Shown here piece by piece: positions 7,182 through 16,080 of a stretch of 64,000 bases of DNA. Source of the DNA: Clostridiales bacterium PH28_bin88 (GTDB lineage: Bacteria > Bacillota > PH28-bin88). The notes beneath the pieces were generated by a model that worked only from the letters and a program-made list of their open reading frames with translations, ran no database searches and was not told the DNA's origin. The stretch's first letter is position 1. Each line of letters begins with the position of its first letter. Made by a program: the position numbers and the translations under genes. The stretch is from NCBI GenBank assembly GCA_000987045.1, contig LAKY01000050.1, positions 1 through 64,000 of the forward strand, read 5' to 3'.

Positions 7182-8294
7182 ATGAAGCAGGATGCGAAGG
7201 AAGTTCCAGAGGTTGAAAAAAGCCTCCGGGCCGACGGCCAAGCACCTTCCACCACACTGGAGGCTGAAGCATTAAAGAAGTTCTGCCGGTTGATCCTGGA
7301 AAAAGCGGGTATGCCGTCAGATGATGCGGAGTTGGTAAGTGGCATGCTGGTGGAGGCGGACCTGCGGGGGCATGAAACCCACGGCGTGGCCCGCCTAGGC
7401 ATGTACATGGAACGGGTGAATAATGGGGTAATGCAGGCTAAGCCGCAGGTCCGGGTAGTTACGGAGGGGCCTGCCATGGCAGTCCTGGACGGTGACCACG
7501 GCTTTGGCCAGGTGGTAGCGGTCCGGGCCATGGACCTGGCGATAGAGAAAGCGGGACGTGCCGGTGTAGGGGTAGTTGGCGTCAGGAATAGCGGCCATCT
7601 GGGAGCGCTGGGGTTGATCGCCGAGCGAGCGCTTTCCCACCGCATGATCGGTACGGTGATCACCAATACCAGCCCTATTATGGCTCCCTGGGGCGGGGTG
7701 GAGCCGGTGCTGGGCAATAACCCCTTTGCTTTGGCTGTGCCGCGGGAAAGCGGAGAAACGGTGGTGGTTGACATGGCCCTCAGTATTACCGCCCGTGGAA
7801 ACATCATCCTAGCCGCCCGTGAAAACCAACCCATTCTTGCAGGTTGGGCATTGAACAGCCTTGGGGAACCTACCACTGATGCGGCTGAGGCGCTGCTTGG
7901 TACCGTGTTGCCCATGGCGGGCCATAAGGGATATGCCATGTCCCTGGTGGCCGATATCCTGGCGGGGGTACTGACCGGCGCCTCCTTTGGCAGGGATGTT
8001 GGTTCACTGGTACCCCCCGACCTGAGCAAGCCCCTGGGAATGGGGCACCTGGTGCTGGCCCTGGATATCGGCAGGTTTATCCCCTGGGAAGAGTTCCAGG
8101 AAAGGCTGGAAGCATTGCTGGGGCAAGTGAAAAATGGCCAACTGGCCAAAGGTTCTTCAGGCATCTACCTGCCGGGTGAACGTTCCGCCCAGGAGCGGGC
8201 CAAGCGATTGCAGGCGGGCATCCCGCTGAAGGCTACCACCCGGGAAGAACTGAAGCGTTTGGGCGAAACATACGGGGTTGCAATGGATTGGTGA
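7182..8294 (+). CDS. Ldh2/MDH2-family 2-hydroxyacid dehydrogenase (ComC-like)
   Basis: A 370-residue NAD(P)-dependent dehydrogenase of the malate/L-lactate/ureidoglycolate/sulfolactate family. Conserved blocks are EADLRGHETHGVARLGMY, GDHGFGQVVA, VRNSGHLGALG with the catalytic histidine, NTSPIMAPWGG, NNPFALAVPR and GHKGYAMSLVADIL. In this family ComC oxidises (R)-sulfolactate to sulfopyruvate. The ATG at 7182 follows a GGAGAGAGG site; a TTG 18 bases upstream is in frame. It probably acts on the same acid as the neighbouring lyase. Together with the PGDH-type enzyme at 28020 it could interconvert enantiomers, as the ComC/SlcC pair does in Chromohalobacter. Confidence 0.85.
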   Translation: MKQDAKEVPEVEKSLRADGQAPSTTLEAEALKKFCRLILEKAGMPSDDAELVSGMLVEADLRGHETHGVARLGMYMERVNNGVMQAKPQVRVVTEGPAMAVLDGDHGFGQVVAVRAMDLAIEKAGRAGVGVVGVRNSGHLGALGLIAERALSHRMIGTVITNTSPIMAPWGGVEPVLGNNPFALAVPRESGETVVVDMALSITARGNIILAARENQPILAGWALNSLGEPTTDAAEALLGTVLPMAGHKGYAMSLVADILAGVLTGASFGRDVGSLVPPDLSKPLGMGHLVLALDIGRFIPWEEFQERLEALLGQVKNGQLAKGSSGIYLPGERSAQERAKRLQAGIPLKATTREELKRLGETYGVAMDW

Positions 8295-8328
8295 TCTCCG
8301 TTGAATCCGGAAAGGTATGAGGTACGAG

Positions 8329-8605
8329 GTGCCCATGGCTGGCGGGCTGGCCATGGTATCGGTGGTGGCCAGAATGTTTTTCGGCGCCCTTACCGGCTCC
8401 GCTCCGGCCATCACCGCAGGGGTGGGGGGGCATCACCATCCATCGGCTACTCGGTGGCGGAGGGGACGGCCACCATGTTCGGCTGGATGATGACCAACGA
8501 GGGCATCCCCCAGGTGCTCACCGCCCGCATTCTTGATTTCTCCAGTAATCCGATCATCATCCTGCTCCTGTTAACGTGGTCTACCTGGTGACTGGGATGA
8601 GTCAC
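8329..8605 (+). pseudogene. remnant of a TRAP transporter large permease (DctM type)
   Basis: Two blocks typical of DctM permeases survive in different reading frames. The first is AGGLAMVSVVARMFFGALTG with SAPAITAGVGG (frame of 8329). The second, TNEGIPQVLTARILDFSSNP then IIILLLL, continues into NVVYLVTGM only after a further frameshift near 8570. The spacing between blocks is far shorter than in a whole ~430-residue permease, so internal deletion also occurred. The remnant sits directly after the dehydrogenase gene and suggests a TRAP carrier was once part of this operon. Confidence 0.75.
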
Positions 8606-8610
8606 CAATA

Positions 8611-8636
8611 AAGGGGTACAACTACCCCTGTTAATT
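8611..8636 (+). terminator. relic hairpin after the TRAP remnant
   Basis: AGGGGTA / TACCCCT pair around a CAAC loop, followed by a T-rich run (GTTAATTCTTCTTT). From here to 8885 no gene is seen. Confidence 0.45.
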
Positions 8637-8885
8637 CTTCTTTGCGAATTTCCAACACGATTTAGCTTTTGAATTCTGGCTTATAGTTCTTGCGAACAGA
8701 CATTTGGTTCTAAAAATCTCCCGTTTTGCTGTCTAGAATCCTGGGTCCATTATATGTTTGACCGCCTCCACGCCCGGCCCAATTGTGGCATAAGCCCACG
8801 GATAGGTGAATGTTAACTCCGCCTGCGAAAGACAACATCATCATGGTTAGTATGATAAAAATGCGAGCCCCCTCTGGGGAAAAGC

Positions 8886-9790
8886 TTGCGATTTATCGGT
8901 CTAGATGTACATCAGCGGTATTGTGAGGGGTATGAGATAGGTTCAAACGGACAAAAAAGACGTTTCCGGTTAGCTAACACCCGTGAGGCCTATGAGGAGT
9001 ATGGCAAAACGCTCGACCAGGATACCCGAATAGTGATGGAAGCTACCAGTAACGCCTTTTGGATCTATGATATTCTATCAGCATATCCTGGACAAGTAGT
9101 AGTGGCCAATCCGTTAAAAACCCGTTCAATTGCCGAAGCTCGGGTAAAGACTGATGCCTTGGATGTCCAGATCCTTTCTCAGCTTTTAGCGGCGGATTTT
9201 ATTCCGATGACATGGGTGCCAGCCAAAAACGAATATGAGCTACGTGTCTTACTACATCACCGTATTCGGTTGACCAAGATTCGAACTATGTTGAAGAATA
9301 AAATCCATGCCGCCTGACCCGGAACGGATTAAACCCGCCCTGCACAGATCTATTTGGAAAAAAGGGGAGGCTGTTCCTGGAGAGGATTGGCTTGCCCGAA
9401 ACCGACCAAATAGTCATGATTTCTTGCCTGAAGTTACTGGACCACGTCCAACGAGAAATTGATGAACTTGAAGGGGAAATCCGTTCTGAGCGCTTTAACC
9501 ATACTGGCCCAAATTGGCGACATCAAGAGATTCCTCACCCCGAGAAGCTGACCAGCTATGCGGGGCTGGTACCAAGCGTACATTCGTCCGGTAAAACCAG
9601 GTAAACTGGGTCCATCACCAAGGCTGGAAGGAGCACTCTTCGGTGGATCCTGGTTCAATGTGCCCAACGGGGAATTCGCAGTACCAGTGACCTCCATTCG
9701 TTTTATCTAAGACTAAAGGCCAAAAAGGGCTATAAGATTGCGATTGTAGCCACGGCACGAACACTACTCACCATCATATGGGCGGTATAA
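8886..9790 (+). pseudogene. broken IS110-family transposase
   Basis: The N-terminal 143 residues (8886-9317) carry the IS110 DEDD RuvC-like start FIGLDVH, then IVMEATSNAFWIYD, PLKTRSIAEARVKTDALDVQ and LLAADFIP. A stop follows. Later pieces continue in other frames: LDHVQREIDELEGEI around 9433, then LTSYAGLVPSVHSSGKT (9549-9600), a stop, and ITKAGRSTLRWILVQCAQRG to about 9790. IS110 elements integrate site-specifically and lack obvious inverted repeats; none are seen. Frameshifts and in-frame stops make it inactive. Confidence 0.85.
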
Positions 9791-10260
9791 AGAACCCATC
9801 AAGAGAAAAGACCCTCGACTGCACAGCGAATTCATGAACCTAGATATATCCATATTGTTCGAAGGTGAATTTTTTAAAAAATGAGTACGATGCGGGTTCG
9901 TCCGTTATTTTCGTATTCCTTCAGCCGATGAGGCCTCCTACTGCTCCTTTCGTCGATGCTTAAAGCATGAGGAAACCAGCCGTGAGGTTATTTGTCTAGT
10001 ATATTTTTCTCTTTATTACCATATGCCTCATGAATTCGCCGTGCCCTTGACTGAACCTGCCGCGGGCTATGGAAGACTACCAACGCAAGCTGCCTGGGAT
10101 AGCTAGGGATACTTCCTTTACTGCCTAGCAAAAAGTCTTTAAAAGGGTCTTGCATTTTTTCATAGGTGAGAGGACGGGGGCTAGCCGCCCCCTCCTACTC
10201 GATTTTGTAAAGCTCACCATGACGCGCCGGTAGCCCCGAAAAGATACCCCTATACCCCCT
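9791..10260. other. non-coding, degraded stretch
   Basis: No convincing gene. A short open frame around 9895-10105 (ending AAGYGRLPTQAAWDS) has no recognisable match and no ribosome site, and may be another decayed insertion element. A GGGGGC / GCCCCC hairpin lies near 10175-10192. Confidence 0.4.
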
Positions 10261-10317
10261 GGCGGTGAGCCCTTTTTGCACTGTCCGGCCTTCCCACCAG
10301 TGCAGGATGGAACCTGT
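10261..10317 (-). pseudogene. 3' scrap of the coiled-coil membrane protein gene
   Basis: On the minus strand this encodes the last ~18 residues of the protein family seen at 1130-1675 and 56567-57061 (LHWWEGRTVQKGLTA-like). The plus-strand text GGCGGTGAGCCCTTTTTGCA is identical to the copy at 56577. It ends abruptly next to the gntR 3' end, so it is a fragment left by rearrangement. Confidence 0.75.
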
Positions 10318-10328
10318 GACTTTTTGAG

Positions 10329-11045
10329 TCAGTTAACAATGGTCTTTAGAAGCGCTTCTTCCACACTTAATAGATGATTTAGCATAGCTTTCTCTGCGCC
10401 CTCCAGATCTTTTCCGGCAATGCATTTAGCGACGTGCGCATGTTCTTGTACGGATTGGAGGGCTCGGCCAGGAATGGCCAAAGAGTGTGCCCGCGAATCT
10501 GTCAAAAGGTCGAGCAGGTGTTCCATAACACGAACCAGCACTTGGTTTTGGGTGGCTTCCGCTACAGCGTTATGAAATTTGGCGTCATGCTCTGCTAAAA
10601 AAGCAAGGCGGACATTTTCTTTAGACTGGATCATTTTTTGTGCTTTATCCACTTGATCTATTAACTGCTTGACCTGTTCACCAGTTGCTTTTTGAGCGGC
10701 CCAAGCAGCAGCCTTACACTCCAAAACTTTTCTGATCTGAAACAAGTCAGCCACGGTGTCACGTTGCAGTAAAATGGACTCCGCAAACCGTTTCAGGTAG
10801 GCGTCGGGATCCTGCTCTGTGATGAAGACGCCTTGTCCATGTTTGATGGTAACAAGGCCCATAGCAGCCAGAAGCTTTAAAGCCTCACGGAGGGAAGTTC
10901 GGGATACGCCCATCATGACTGCCAGTTCCCGTTCGGGCGGTAATTTTTCTCCCGGCTTAAGTTCCCCTTTGAAGATTGAGGCTTTGATGCTGGACATGAT
11001 TTTTTCGTAAGTACTGGAGCGCTCAGGATTAATCGGTTCAAACAT
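10329..11045 (-). CDS. FadR/FCD-type GntR transcriptional regulator 1
   Basis: A 238-residue FCD-GntR regulator. The winged helix lies at residues 10-75 (GELKPGEKLPPERELAVMMG, VSRTSLREALKLLAAMGLVT, KHGQGVFI). The all-helical FCD effector domain follows from about 90, with HDAKFHNAVAEATQN and a late histidine (HVAKCIAGKD) that bind metal and carboxylate ligands in this class. It is divergent from the second uxaA pair with a 440-base gap holding two candidate operators. Its closest relative in the window is the regulator at 26012. It is the best candidate, together with that paralogue, for the reader of the GGTNNNACC sites. FCD regulators usually respond to small organic acids such as lactate or pyruvate. 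Confidence 0.92.
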   Translation of the reverse strand: MFEPINPERSSTYEKIMSSIKASIFKGELKPGEKLPPERELAVMMGVSRTSLREALKLLAAMGLVTIKHGQGVFITEQDPDAYLKRFAESILLQRDTVADLFQIRKVLECKAAAWAAQKATGEQVKQLIDQVDKAQKMIQSKENVRLAFLAEHDAKFHNAVAEATQNQVLVRVMEHLLDLLTDSRAHSLAIPGRALQSVQEHAHVAKCIAGKDLEGAEKAMLNHLLSVEEALLKTIVN

Positions 11046-11187
11046 ATCGTACCCTCCAAAATAAAATTATAGAATTTCTTTTTGGTAAAATCAAACCGGT
11101 ACTAACTTCCTGGAATAACGAGTAAAGTTTACTCCTGATTTTAAGATAAAAATTCCGGCGCAACTTTTTAATAAAGTCGTGGTAAGT

Positions 11188-11196
11188 GGTCGGACC
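11188..11196. promoter_or_regulatory. candidate FCD-GntR operator near gntR1 (GGTCGGACC)
   Basis: A perfect palindromic match to GGTNNNACC, 140 bases upstream of the gntR1 start. The flanks (GTGGTCGGACCTTAA) agree less well with the extended motif of the other sites. Confidence 0.5.
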
Positions 11197-11413
11197 TTAA
11201 ATTCCTTCTTTATTTTTTGTCATTTTCCTGCTTTTTTAGCCTTGGGAAACAGAAAATTTAACCTTGAAGCTGCGGTCATTACCGGTTGATAAGGGTGATA
11301 TTTGTCGTATTATTATTGACAGGAAGAGGAAGCATTTTAGGGAAATTACATGATTTTAAAAATATTTTTCCATAAAGAAGGATAATCAAGAAGAGCGGCG
11401 AATAGTATTCTAA

Positions 11414-11426
11414 GAGGTAGGACCAC
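11414..11426 (+). promoter_or_regulatory. FCD-GntR operator, site 2 (GAGGTAGGACCAC)
   Basis: Matches the extended GAGGTNNGACCAC motif. It lies 59 bases before uxaA copy 2 and just after a possible -10 box (TATTCT), a position suited to repression. Confidence 0.7.
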
Positions 11427-11485
11427 CGACCTCCGTCCAAGGCGCCGGTTGGAGGGGTGGCTTTATAAAGAAAGGAGGAGATCTC

Positions 11486-11797
11486 TTGAGTAAGGTGGCA
11501 TGGGTAGTGGATGAGGAAAAAGATAATGTCGCTACAGTTCTCGCCCACGATATCAAAAAGGGCAGTGTGATTCCCGTGGAGATCCAGGGGAACACCATGC
11601 GTATAGTGGCCAACGCGGATATCCCTTATGGGCATAAGGTGGCTATCCGTCCTATTCACACTGGCGAGACGGTGGTAAAATATGGGCTCAGCATCGGCGT
11701 CGCCAGTTGCGAGATTGCACTTGGCGACCATGTCCATGTACACAATATAGACCCCATGCGGGGACGTGGGGATTTGCACGTTAAGAAAGGGGCTTAA
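11486..11797 (+). CDS. UxaA-family lyase, small (SAF-domain) subunit, copy 2
   Basis: A 103-residue SAF-domain subunit closely related to that at 5490; both begin KVAWVVD.EKDNVAT and share NADIPYGHKVAI or NSDIPYGHKVAI, KYGLSIG and GDHVHVHN. The TTG start has AAAGGAGGAG a few bases upstream. It should assemble with the large subunit that follows 4 bases later. The gene is divergent from the GntR regulator and carries an operator-like site upstream, so it is probably induced by the substrate of the pathway. Confidence 0.9.
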   Translation: MSKVAWVVDEEKDNVATVLAHDIKKGSVIPVEIQGNTMRIVANADIPYGHKVAIRPIHTGETVVKYGLSIGVASCEIALGDHVHVHNIDPMRGRGDLHVKKGA

Positions 11798-11801
11798 TGC
11801 T

Positions 11802-12971
11802 GTGGGAGAATTTATGGGATTTGTGCGTCCGGATGGATCCGTCGGAGCACGTAACTACCTGCTGATTCTTTCGGCAACCATTTATGCCAATAGCGTGGTG
11901 GAGCGGACCGCTAACTCCTTGTACGGGGCGATCCCCCTCACGCACCACCTGGGCAGATGCCAGACCAAATCGGACTTGAAGATGACGTTCGATATCCTCT
12001 GCCGCATGGCTGAGAACCCTAACGTGGGTGGGGTGGTAATCGTCGATCACTTCCGCGAGGAGCTATGCAATGTCGATGAGATGGCCCATGAGATCTCCAA
12101 GACAGGGAAACTGATTGAAACCGTCAATATCCGTAACGTTGGCGGAGCAATTAACGCGGTAGCGGATGCCACCCGGAAAGGGATGTACATCCTGCGTAAA
12201 CTTTCCCCCATGACCAGGGAGAAGGTGGATATTTCCAAGTTCCTTTTTGGCCTTAACTGTGGGACCTCTGACACGACTTCCGGGCTTTCCTCCAACGTGG
12301 CCTTGGGCTATTGCTCGGATCGCATCATCCGGGAAGGAGGGCGTTCAATCCTGGCCGAGTTCCCGGAATTGATGGGAGCGGAACCTTGGCTGGCATCAAA
12401 AGCGGTGAACCAGGAAGTGGCCCAAAAGATCTGGGATCAGATCAAGGGCTATGAGGACCGCATCCTGGCCACTGGCGAGGATATCCGGGGTTCCCAGCCC
12501 ACTGGAGACAACATTGCCGGGGGTATCAGCACCATCGAGGAAAAGTCCCTGGGTGGCGCCAAGAAGAGCGGTACCGCACCTATCCAAGACGTCATCTATT
12601 ATGGCGAGAAACCAGGGCCGGTACCTGGTGTGTACATGATGTATACACCCGGGCATGGCAGCGAGTCCATCACCGGTATTGCGGCGGCTGGGGCACAAGT
12701 GTTGGTCTTCTCCACCGGGGGCGGGCATACCATCTCGCATCCCATTATGCCGACCATCAAGATATCCGGGAACGCCACTTCCTATGAATTGATGCAGGAC
12801 ACGGTGGACTTGGACTTGAGCGATATCCTCAGGGGGAAAATCTCTGTGGAACAGGCTGGAGACATGATCTACAGGGAAGTAGTAGAAGTTCTGTCGGGCA
12901 AGCTGACCAAGACAGAGATCTTGAAAGAGACTACCGGTTTCGCCATCCACCGGGTGGGGCTCAGTATTTAG
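11802..12971 (+). CDS. UxaA-family lyase, large subunit, copy 2 (altronate dehydratase/SuyB-like)
   Basis: A 389-residue large subunit, the same length as copy 1 and highly similar throughout. Both contain FVRPDGSVGARNYLLILSAT or a close form, FGLNCGTSDTTSGLSSN, EDIRGSQPTGDNIAGG and STGGGHTISHPIMPTIKI. The GTG at 11802 follows AAGAAAGGGG; an in-frame start at 11766 would overlap the small subunit, and the ATG at 11814 is a shorter alternative. Differences from copy 1 cluster near the middle (NLMTREKVDISK-type variation around residue 135) and around residue 260. Two full lyase pairs in one island may serve different enantiomers or related acids. Confidence 0.9.
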   Translation: MGEFMGFVRPDGSVGARNYLLILSATIYANSVVERTANSLYGAIPLTHHLGRCQTKSDLKMTFDILCRMAENPNVGGVVIVDHFREELCNVDEMAHEISKTGKLIETVNIRNVGGAINAVADATRKGMYILRKLSPMTREKVDISKFLFGLNCGTSDTTSGLSSNVALGYCSDRIIREGGRSILAEFPELMGAEPWLASKAVNQEVAQKIWDQIKGYEDRILATGEDIRGSQPTGDNIAGGISTIEEKSLGGAKKSGTAPIQDVIYYGEKPGPVPGVYMMYTPGHGSESITGIAAAGAQVLVFSTGGGHTISHPIMPTIKISGNATSYELMQDTVDLDLSDILRGKISVEQAGDMIYREVVEVLSGKLTKTEILKETTGFAIHRVGLSI

Positions 12972-13107
12972 TTCCCCGGGTAGTAGATAGGTGGTTCCCC
13001 GCCGAAACATTCGGGAAAAGGCTGGCGAAAGAAGTTGTGGTTAGCGTGAGGAAACGGGAGTTCTGAAACCGGAGGATCACCAGAAATCTCGACAAGGAGG
13101 TCAAAAC

Positions 13108-14181
13108 ATGAGTTATCAACCAGTGCGAGTAGCGGCAGTTGGACTGGGGCGATGGGCCAACATTATGGCGAGGGCTTACACCAGAAGCGAGAAAATACAG
13201 TTGGTTAGCGCTTTCAGCCGTTCGGAACAAAAGCGCAATGCCTTCAGCGAGCGCTGGGGCTGCCAGACGGAGGATTCGCTGGAAAAACTGCTTTCCCGGG
13301 ATGATATTGAGGCGGTTATCGTCACCACTCCCAATGACCAGCACGCGCCAGTCATTGAGGCTGCGGCGGCTGCCGGGAAACACGTTTACGTGGACAAGCC
13401 TATTGCGGTGCGGATGGATCACGCCAAACGAATTGAGAAAGCAGTGTCGGATGCCGGGGTAGTGTTTGCTCTGGGGCATAGCGCCAGGAGACTCGCGGGC
13501 ATGCGCCAGGCCAAGGAAATGATGGATTCAGGCCGGTTGGGCGGGGTATCCATGATCGAAACTAACTTTTCCAACGAGCGCGGTCTGGAAATCACCTCTG
13601 ACAACTGGCGGGGTCAGAGACATATGGCTCCTGGTGGCCCGTTGACGCAGTTGGCGGTCCATAATATCGACTGCCTGCGCTACCTCTTCGGTCCCGTCAA
13701 GCAGGTTTTCTCTTTGTTAAAGTCCATGTACACCAAGGCTGAGCAAGATACCGTCACCATGACTCTTTGCGAATTTGAAAGCGGCAAATTGGCTTACATC
13801 GGGTCTAACTGGGCTACCCCCGGGGTATTTTTCATGAACGTTTACGGAACTGAAGCCACCCTGTTCTATCAACTGGACTTCGGATGGTGGAGCCAGTCCC
13901 AGGTCGTTGACGAGCATAGTAGCCTGATCTTGCGGGAATTTGCCTCCATGACCGATGACCCGGATAACCGCCAGCTGCAAGATGTATCTGTCAAACTGAT
14001 CAACCGTGACATGTTCAAGGAGCAATTCGAAGAATTTGCTGACGCAATTCGTGGTGTCAATAACGGTCCGGAAGTGGATGCCGCGACCGGCATCCATAAT
14101 ATTGCCGTCGTACTGGCTGCCCTGCGTTCTTCTCAGGAAGGCCGGCCGGTAACGTTGAAAGAGATTATTGAGGAGGCTTGA
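13108..14181 (+). CDS. Gfo/Idh/MocA-family NAD(P)-dependent oxidoreductase
   Basis: A 357-residue member of the glucose-fructose oxidoreductase/inositol dehydrogenase family. The N-terminal Rossmann fold is shown by VAAVGLGRWANIMARAY and VTTPNDQHAPVIEAAAAAGK. The family signature lysine lies in VYVDKPIAV at about residue 96. The C-terminal alpha/beta domain follows from residue 125. The ATG has AAGGAGGTC 8 bases before it. Family enzymes oxidise or reduce sugars, inositols and other hydroxy compounds; the substrate here is unknown. It follows uxaA copy 2 by 136 bases and precedes the AprA-like flavoprotein, so it is probably in the same operon. Confidence 0.88.
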   Translation: MSYQPVRVAAVGLGRWANIMARAYTRSEKIQLVSAFSRSEQKRNAFSERWGCQTEDSLEKLLSRDDIEAVIVTTPNDQHAPVIEAAAAAGKHVYVDKPIAVRMDHAKRIEKAVSDAGVVFALGHSARRLAGMRQAKEMMDSGRLGGVSMIETNFSNERGLEITSDNWRGQRHMAPGGPLTQLAVHNIDCLRYLFGPVKQVFSLLKSMYTKAEQDTVTMTLCEFESGKLAYIGSNWATPGVFFMNVYGTEATLFYQLDFGWWSQSQVVDEHSSLILREFASMTDDPDNRQLQDVSVKLINRDMFKEQFEEFADAIRGVNNGPEVDAATGIHNIAVVLAALRSSQEGRPVTLKEIIEEA

Positions 14182-14301
14182 GGCCCATTCCGACCGGGAG
14201 TGGCGTCTGGCCGGCTCCCGGTCAAGAGGACTGCGGGCTTTAAAGAGCGCACGGTGGAGCGACACTGGCTAATAGCAGGTAACCGCGGAGGAGGAACCTT
14301 G

Positions 14302-15996
14302 ATGTTTGGTGGGCGGAACGAACGCCGGGTAGAAACTGATGTCTTGGTGATCGGTGGGGGTTCAGCGGGAACCATGGCCGCGATTGAAGCTAAGAAAAGG
14401 GGTCTACGGGTAGCGCTGGTTGATAAGGGTGGGATTTACCGGAGCGGTTGCGGCGCCGCGGGGAATGACCACTTCCTGGCGGTTTTGGAGGAAGGTCCGG
14501 CATGGGATCAGCCGGAGGTTTTTCTTGCCTGGTACCACCGTCTAACCCAGGGCCTGGCGGATGTTAAAGTGGCTGATCGGGTTTTCGTTCAAAGGATCAA
14601 AGGCATGGTAGCCGACCTGGAAAAGATGGGTATTCCCATGCGGTTGGATCAGAAAAACAATACCTTGATCAGAACCAGGTCTTTTATGCAACCGGGGGAT
14701 TACTTTATCAACTTCGACGGTCGGGCGCTGAAACCAACTGTATCCAGAGTAGCCGCTGAGGCTGGGGTGGACTTCTTCCCTCACATAGCAGTCACAGATC
14801 TTCTGAAAACTGATGACCGGGTAGTAGGGGCGATTGGCTTCCAGATCCGGACCGGAGAGTTCTATGTCTTTTCCGCTCGAGCCGTGGTGCTGGCCACGGG
14901 GAACGTCACTCGCATGTACCGCAATCCTTCAGGTTTACCTTACAATACCTGGCACAGCCCTTATAACAATGGGGCGGCTCATGCGATGGCCCTTAAGGCC
15001 GGCGGTGATTTGAAGAATATGGAGTTTGTTAATTATACCCTGACTCCCAAGAACTTCAGCGCATCGGCGCTAAACGCCATTGTGGGGATGGGCGGGTATA
15101 TCGTCAACTCCCTCGGTGAGAGGTACCTTTTTAAGTATCACGAAAAAGGAGAGCAGGGCCCAAGATGGGTGATGCCGTGGGGAACGTACTGGGAGATGAA
15201 GGAGGGACGGGGTCCCTGTTACTTCGACTTGCGGCATCTCCCGGAAGAGGCCATGGAACATCTGCTGGGACACCTGTTACCGGTGGACAAGAATACCTTT
15301 ATGGACTATTGCGAGCAAAAGGGATTAGACCTGAGGCGTGATTTGATGGAAGTGCAGATTTGTGAAGGCCAGCTTCCGGCATTCCTCGGTTCGGTCAGCG
15401 GAATTTTCGTTGACGAACACTGCCGGACTGTTGTTGAGGGTCTTTATGCGTGTGGAACATGTGCTGTGGGGATTGGTAGCCTGTCCGGCTCCATGTGCTT
15501 CGGCCAGGCGGCTGGTGGGGATGCGGCTGACTTTATCCTTGGGCAGGGCGGTTCACCGGCAGTCAACGAAAATCAGGTTCAGGGGTTGAAGGAGCAGGTC
15601 TTTGCGCCGGCCAGGCGCCGGGGCAGTCTTACCTACCAGGAATTCGAAAATAAATTGCAGCAGGTGATGAGCGATTACGTGGGGATCGGGCGGACCGAAG
15701 CCGGTCTAAAAACTGCAGTATCTGGACTTGCTCGCTTGGAAGGAATGGCCGGGGAGCTTCGGGCTGAAAACGGGCACGAACTGATGCGCGTGCACGAGGC
15801 CCTGGATCTGCTTCTGGTCTGTAAAGCCATTGCGCGCGGTGCTCTGGAGCGCCGGGAAAGCCGTTTTGGCCTTTCCCATTATCGTGGGGACTACCCTGAG
15901 ACCAGAGAGGAATGGCGCAAGTCTATCCACCTGAAACTGGTTGATGGGGACCTGGCAGTTTCGTACGTTCCGGCAGATACCCGGGAGGCTCCTTAA
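14302..15996 (+). CDS. AprA/fumarate-reductase-type FAD-dependent oxidoreductase
   Basis: A 564-residue flavoprotein. The FAD Rossmann motif VETDVLVIGGGSAGTMAAIE is at residues 9-28 and ALVDKGGIYRSGCGAAGNDH follows. Later blocks resemble the adenylylsulfate-reductase alpha/fumarate reductase superfamily: MYRNPSGLPYNTWHSPYNNG, GMGGYIVNSLGERYLFKY, GRGPCYFDLRHLPEEA and VDEHCRTVVEGLYACGTCAV. The ATG at 14302 is preceded by GGAGGAGGAACC. A 65-residue two-cluster ferredoxin lies just downstream and probably shuttles its electrons. True APS reductase is unlikely because its beta subunit is about twice as long and no sat gene is nearby. It probably oxidises or reduces an organic acid of the pathway. 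Confidence 0.82.
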   Translation: MFGGRNERRVETDVLVIGGGSAGTMAAIEAKKRGLRVALVDKGGIYRSGCGAAGNDHFLAVLEEGPAWDQPEVFLAWYHRLTQGLADVKVADRVFVQRIKGMVADLEKMGIPMRLDQKNNTLIRTRSFMQPGDYFINFDGRALKPTVSRVAAEAGVDFFPHIAVTDLLKTDDRVVGAIGFQIRTGEFYVFSARAVVLATGNVTRMYRNPSGLPYNTWHSPYNNGAAHAMALKAGGDLKNMEFVNYTLTPKNFSASALNAIVGMGGYIVNSLGERYLFKYHEKGEQGPRWVMPWGTYWEMKEGRGPCYFDLRHLPEEAMEHLLGHLLPVDKNTFMDYCEQKGLDLRRDLMEVQICEGQLPAFLGSVSGIFVDEHCRTVVEGLYACGTCAVGIGSLSGSMCFGQAAGGDAADFILGQGGSPAVNENQVQGLKEQVFAPARRRGSLTYQEFENKLQQVMSDYVGIGRTEAGLKTAVSGLARLEGMAGELRAENGHELMRVHEALDLLLVCKAIARGALERRESRFGLSHYRGDYPETREEWRKSIHLKLVDGDLAVSYVPADTREAP

Positions 15997-16080
15997 ACTG
16001 CTTTACTTTACTAGCCGTAGAAACACTGAGATGTTCCTTATCGACCACCTCCTGGGTAAATTCATGAAGGGGTGAAGACC

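Larger units (their letters stand above)
11046..11485. other. divergent regulatory region
   Basis: This 440-base AT-rich gap separates gntR1 and uxaA copy 2 and contains no gene. It carries GGTCGGACC at 11188-11196 (perfect palindrome) and GAGGTAGGACCAC at 11414-11426. TATTCT at 11406-11411 is a possible -10 just before the second site. Confidence 0.6.

Noticed and set aside
8886..9790. Intact IS110 element
   Set aside because: At least one frameshift and two stops interrupt the transposase; no element ends could be defined.
9891..10110. Possible transposase frame after the IS110 remnant
   Set aside because: The open frame lacks a start, ribosome site and recognisable motif.
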